DNA of 64,000 nucleotides from contig CAYXVG010000014.1 in NCBI GenBank assembly GCA_964468205.1, positions 1 through 64,000 on the forward strand. The letters are read 5' to 3'. Under the pieces are notes generated by a model that was given only the letters and a program-made list of their open reading frames with translations, was not told where the DNA came from and made no database searches. The position numbers were made by a program, and so were the translations under genes. This DNA is from CAWELS01 sp964468205 (GTDB lineage: Bacteria; Acidobacteriota; Terriglobia; Bryobacterales; Bryobacteraceae). Positions 61,513 to 64,000 of this stretch are shown one piece after another. Each line of letters starts with the position of its first letter. The stretch's first letter is position 1.

Positions 61513-64000
61513 ATGCATCAGCACCACTTTGAGTTTTCGGCGCGGATGCCGGATGACCGGGGGGAAAAGCTGCGGTACTTCGGCTTCACCGCGGTGGTGG
61601 GCGTGCTTCTGCTGCTCAACCTGCTCGGGGTATGGAAGACGGTCTTCGGGCTGGATACGGCCGCGATTCTGGCGGTCATCGCGGGCTACCGGACCTTCTA
61701 CAACGCCATCTCCGGGCTGTTGGCGAAGAAGGTCACGGCGGACCTGGCCATTTGCATCGCGGTGATTGCGGCGCTGGCCGTGGGCGAGTACCTGGCGGCG
61801 GCCGAGGCGATGTTCATCATGCTGGTGGGCGAGGGCCTGGAAGGGTACGCGGCGACCCGGACATCGAAGGCGATCTCGCGGTTTGTGGAGCAGATGCCGC
61901 GGACGGCGCGGCTGATCCGGGACGGCGAGGAGGTTGAGGTCGACGCGGCGGCGCTGCTCGAAGGGGACCTGATTGCGGTTCGGGCCGGCGAGCGGATTCC
62001 CGCGGACGGGACGATCGAGCAGGGGAATTCGTCGGTCGACGAGGCGACGATTACGGGGGAGAGTCTGCCGGCGGACAAGGCTCCTGGGAGCGAGGTATTC
62101 TCGGGCACGCTCAACGGGCACGGGCTGCTGCGGGTCCGCGTGACCCGCTCCGGCGAGGACACTACGCTGGCCCGGGTGATCCGGCTGGTGGAGGAGGCCA
62201 AACACAAGCGGGCGCCGGTGGAACGGCTGGCCGACCGGTATGCGAAGTATTTCGTTCCAGCGCTGCTGCTGGCGGCGGCACTCACCTACTACTTCACCGG
62301 CGACTGGATGCGGACGGTGGCCGTATTGATCATCGGGTGCCCCTGCGCGCTGATTCTGGCCACTCCAACGGCGATGGTGGCGGCGATCGGCGGCCTCGCC
62401 CGGCGTGGCATCCTGGTCCGCGGCGGCAGCGTCCTCCAACTCGCCTCGAAGGTGGACACGGTCGTCTTCGACAAAACCGGCACCGTCACCGAAGGCAAAT
62501 TCGAAATCCTCCAAATTTCGGTGACAGGCTACTCTTTCCCTAATTCCGCCGATCCCGGAAATTCGGAAAAGAGTAGCCTGTCACCGAATTGGGTGCTGGG
62601 GGTGGCGGCGGCGGCGGAGCGGGGGTCGGATCATATGCTGGCCCGGGTGATTGTGGAGGCGGCGAGGGAGCGCGGCATCGCGGTTCCGGAACCGGAAGAG
62701 GCACGCATTCTGCCGGGACGTGGGGCGGAGTGCCGGCTGAACGGGCGGACCCTGCGGGCTGGAAGTGCGGCGTTCCTCGAAGAGAACGGAATCCGCATCG
62801 AGAACGGGATCCTGGAGGAAGCGGATCGGCTCGGAGCGACAGCCGTGCTGGTGGCCGAGGACCAACAGCTCGCTGGGGCGATTCTACTCCGTGACCGCGT
62901 CCGCGAGGGGGTCAAGAAAGCCGTACATCAACTGGAGCATCTCGAGATCGGACACCAAGTGATCCTGACCGGCGACCGCCGGAAAGCGGCCGAGGCAATC
63001 GCCCGCGAGTTGGGTATTCCGAACGTCGAGGCGGAGCTGCTGCCAGAGGAGAAGGTCGAGAAGGTCCGCCAGCTCACCTCGCAGGGCCGCCAAGTGGCGA
63101 TGGTCGGCGACGGCGTGAACGACGCCCCGGCGCTCGCGACCGCCCAGGTCGGCATCGCCGTCTCCGGAGCCAGCGATATCACGGCCGAGGCGGCCGACGT
63201 CGTCTACATGCCCCACTCGCTCGAACGCCTGCCAAAGCTGTTCGAAGTGGCGCGGCGGGCGGTCTCCACGGCCTGGGTGAATATTATCGTCTTCGCCGGC
63301 ATCGTGAACGTGGCGGCCATCGGGCTGGCTTCATCAGGACTGGTAGGACCGCTCGGCGCGGCCATCTTCCACCAGATCTCCTCGTTGTTCGTGATTCTCA
63401 ACAGCCTGCGGCTACTACGGGTGGAGACGCCAAAACATTCCCACGGGGAGGCCCATCCTCACCATCACCACAGCGGCATCCTGCACTGGCTGGAGCACCG
63501 TTTGGAACACACGCCGCTGCCAAATCTGTTCGGGCGGCTGAAAGGCGCCGCCGCCCGAGTGGACCTGAACGAGGGATTCCACTATCTGATCGTCAACCGG
63601 CGGCGATTCGCCCGGCCGGTGCTGATTGGGGCGACGGCACTCTACCTCCTAAGCGGGTTCTACATGCTGGGCCCGGAAGAGGTCGGCGTGATCGAGCGGT
63701 TCGGAAAGAAGACGCTGCCGTACAAGGAACCCGGACTGCATTTCAAGCTGATGTGGCCGATGGAGAGGCTGACACGGGTGGCGGCAAACCGGGTGCGCGT
63801 AGTGGAAGTGGGCTTCCGCTCCGGCACGGAATTCCCCGATGCCGAACCCGCGGCCTACGAATGGAACATCCAGCACCGGAGCGGCCGCTTCCAGCGGCGG
63901 CCGGAGGAGTCGCTTATGCTGAGCGGCGACCAGAACATGCTGGAGGTCACCGCGACGGTCCACTACCGGGTGGCGCGGCCGGACGAGTTCCTCTTCGGTT
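61513..64000 (+). CDS. P1B-type metal-transporting ATPase fused to HflK-like SPFH domain, 3' end outside window
   Basis: A frame open to the right edge (829 complete codons). Residues 1-640 are a P-type ATPase: TGES (181-184), CPC (276-278), phosphorylation motif DKTGT (Asp 320), GDGVND (533-537). No N-terminal metal-binding domain. The usual nucleotide-domain HP dipeptide is HM (GSDHMLA), and TM8 has FHQISSLFVILN. A His-rich linker follows (HSHGEAHPHHHHSG), then from about residue 697 a membrane span and SPFH domain: GPEEVGVIERFGKK and PGLHFKLMWPMERL, as in HflK. A 72-bp palindrome (residues about 335-359) lies inside the ATPase part. I saw no stop or frame break in the joined region. Confidence 0.85.
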   Translation, partial: MHQHHFEFSARMPDDRGEKLRYFGFTAVVGVLLLLNLLGVWKTVFGLDTAAILAVIAGYRTFYNAISGLLAKKVTADLAICIAVIAALAVGEYLAAAEAMFIMLVGEGLEGYAATRTSKAISRFVEQMPRTARLIRDGEEVEVDAAALLEGDLIAVRAGERIPADGTIEQGNSSVDEATITGESLPADKAPGSEVFSGTLNGHGLLRVRVTRSGEDTTLARVIRLVEEAKHKRAPVERLADRYAKYFVPALLLAAALTYYFTGDWMRTVAVLIIGCPCALILATPTAMVAAIGGLARRGILVRGGSVLQLASKVDTVVFDKTGTVTEGKFEILQISVTGYSFPNSADPGNSEKSSLSPNWVLGVAAAAERGSDHMLARVIVEAARERGIAVPEPEEARILPGRGAECRLNGRTLRAGSAAFLEENGIRIENGILEEADRLGATAVLVAEDQQLAGAILLRDRVREGVKKAVHQLEHLEIGHQVILTGDRRKAAEAIARELGIPNVEAELLPEEKVEKVRQLTSQGRQVAMVGDGVNDAPALATAQVGIAVSGASDITAEAADVVYMPHSLERLPKLFEVARRAVSTAWVNIIVFAGIVNVAAIGLASSGLVGPLGAAIFHQISSLFVILNSLRLLRVETPKHSHGEAHPHHHHSGILHWLEHRLEHTPLPNLFGRLKGAAARVDLNEGFHYLIVNRRRFARPVLIGATALYLLSGFYMLGPEEVGVIERFGKKTLPYKEPGLHFKLMWPMERLTRVAANRVRVVEVGFRSGTEFPDAEPAAYEWNIQHRSGRFQRRPEESLMLSGDQNMLEVTATVHYRVARPDEFLFG
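62517..62588. repeat. 72-bp palindromic element inside the P-type ATPase ORF
   Basis: The 21-base left arm at 62517-62537 (starts TTCGGTGACAGG) is the exact complement of 62568-62588. The 30-base loop also holds AATTCCG/CGGAAATT. The length is 24 codons, so the frame is kept. It separates the phosphorylation segment from the AAAAERGSDHMLA segment, where no such insert is expected. Its structure resembles REP-like palindromes; whether it is a mobile element is not shown. Confidence 0.8.

Overview
The window is high-GC bacterial chromosome, most likely from an Acidobacteriota lineage of the Bryobacterales/Solibacter type. This is inferred from gene content: four Gfo/Idh/MocA oxidoreductases (at least three with twin-arginine-type leaders), two exported enolase-superfamily proteins, two von Willebrand A proteins of the type common in acidobacteria, DUF4038-like and GH51-like hydrolases, a microcompartment locus, and genes for a Gram-negative envelope (KdsB, heptose-type genes, porins). 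No rRNA, tRNA or CRISPR array was seen.

Bases 1-6,315 look like an accessory island with decayed edges. They hold the end of a TraE/VirB8-like conjugation protein, then a compact plus-strand operon: ribbon-helix-helix regulator, PHP-plus-SMC-like ATPase (Ppl/TrlF type), AlbA_2/HATPase protein, and an HD-CE-like gene cut off after about 115 residues. Unidentified remnants follow: a minus-strand frame without a start codon, a 38-bp direct repeat, and a frameshifted MTH1187-family gene.

Bases 6,700-31,500 are backbone metabolism: an enolase-family protein, an esterase, a GH51-like arabinofuranosidase, a nucleoside hydrolase, a zinc-ribbon rhomboid, FluC/CrcB with DUF190, and a small microcompartment operon (class II aldolase, one BMC-H hexamer protein, three different BMC-P pentamer proteins). 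Then come an OprB-like porin, a CBS protein, a four-gene operon (GNAT, ornithine/alanine racemase-like, methyltransferase, sodium:solute symporter), and an oxidoreductase/enolase pair beside an NhaR-type regulator.

Bases 31,600-47,500 hold an M55 aminopeptidase, a GH109-type oxidoreductase, a NarL-type regulator, a radical SAM/SPASM protein, TsaB, a DUF5060/DUF4038 protein and another oxidoreductase. Two minus-strand groups follow. One is an orphan Cas6-like protein coupled to a URO-D-family protein. The other is a five-gene overlapping operon for heptose-type sugar phosphates (HAD phosphatase, conserved unknown, PfkB kinase, ROK kinase, GmhA-like isomerase). A secreted-protein gene with an in-frame TGA lies beyond them.

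Bases 47,900-64,000 hold Hsp20 with a clear promoter and terminator, two VWFA proteins with a coupled 69-residue protein, KdsB, PyrG, a PL10-like pectate lyase, HtpX, a TPR protein, an alginate-export-type porin, a glycoside hydrolase, two PepSY-type membrane proteins, and a metal P-type ATPase running off the right edge. This last ORF is the most unusual. It is fused in frame to an HflK-like SPFH domain, and a 72-bp perfect-armed palindrome lies inside its ATPase region. Many start codons in the window have a TANNNT hexamer only 6-13 bases upstream, which suggests short or absent leaders.
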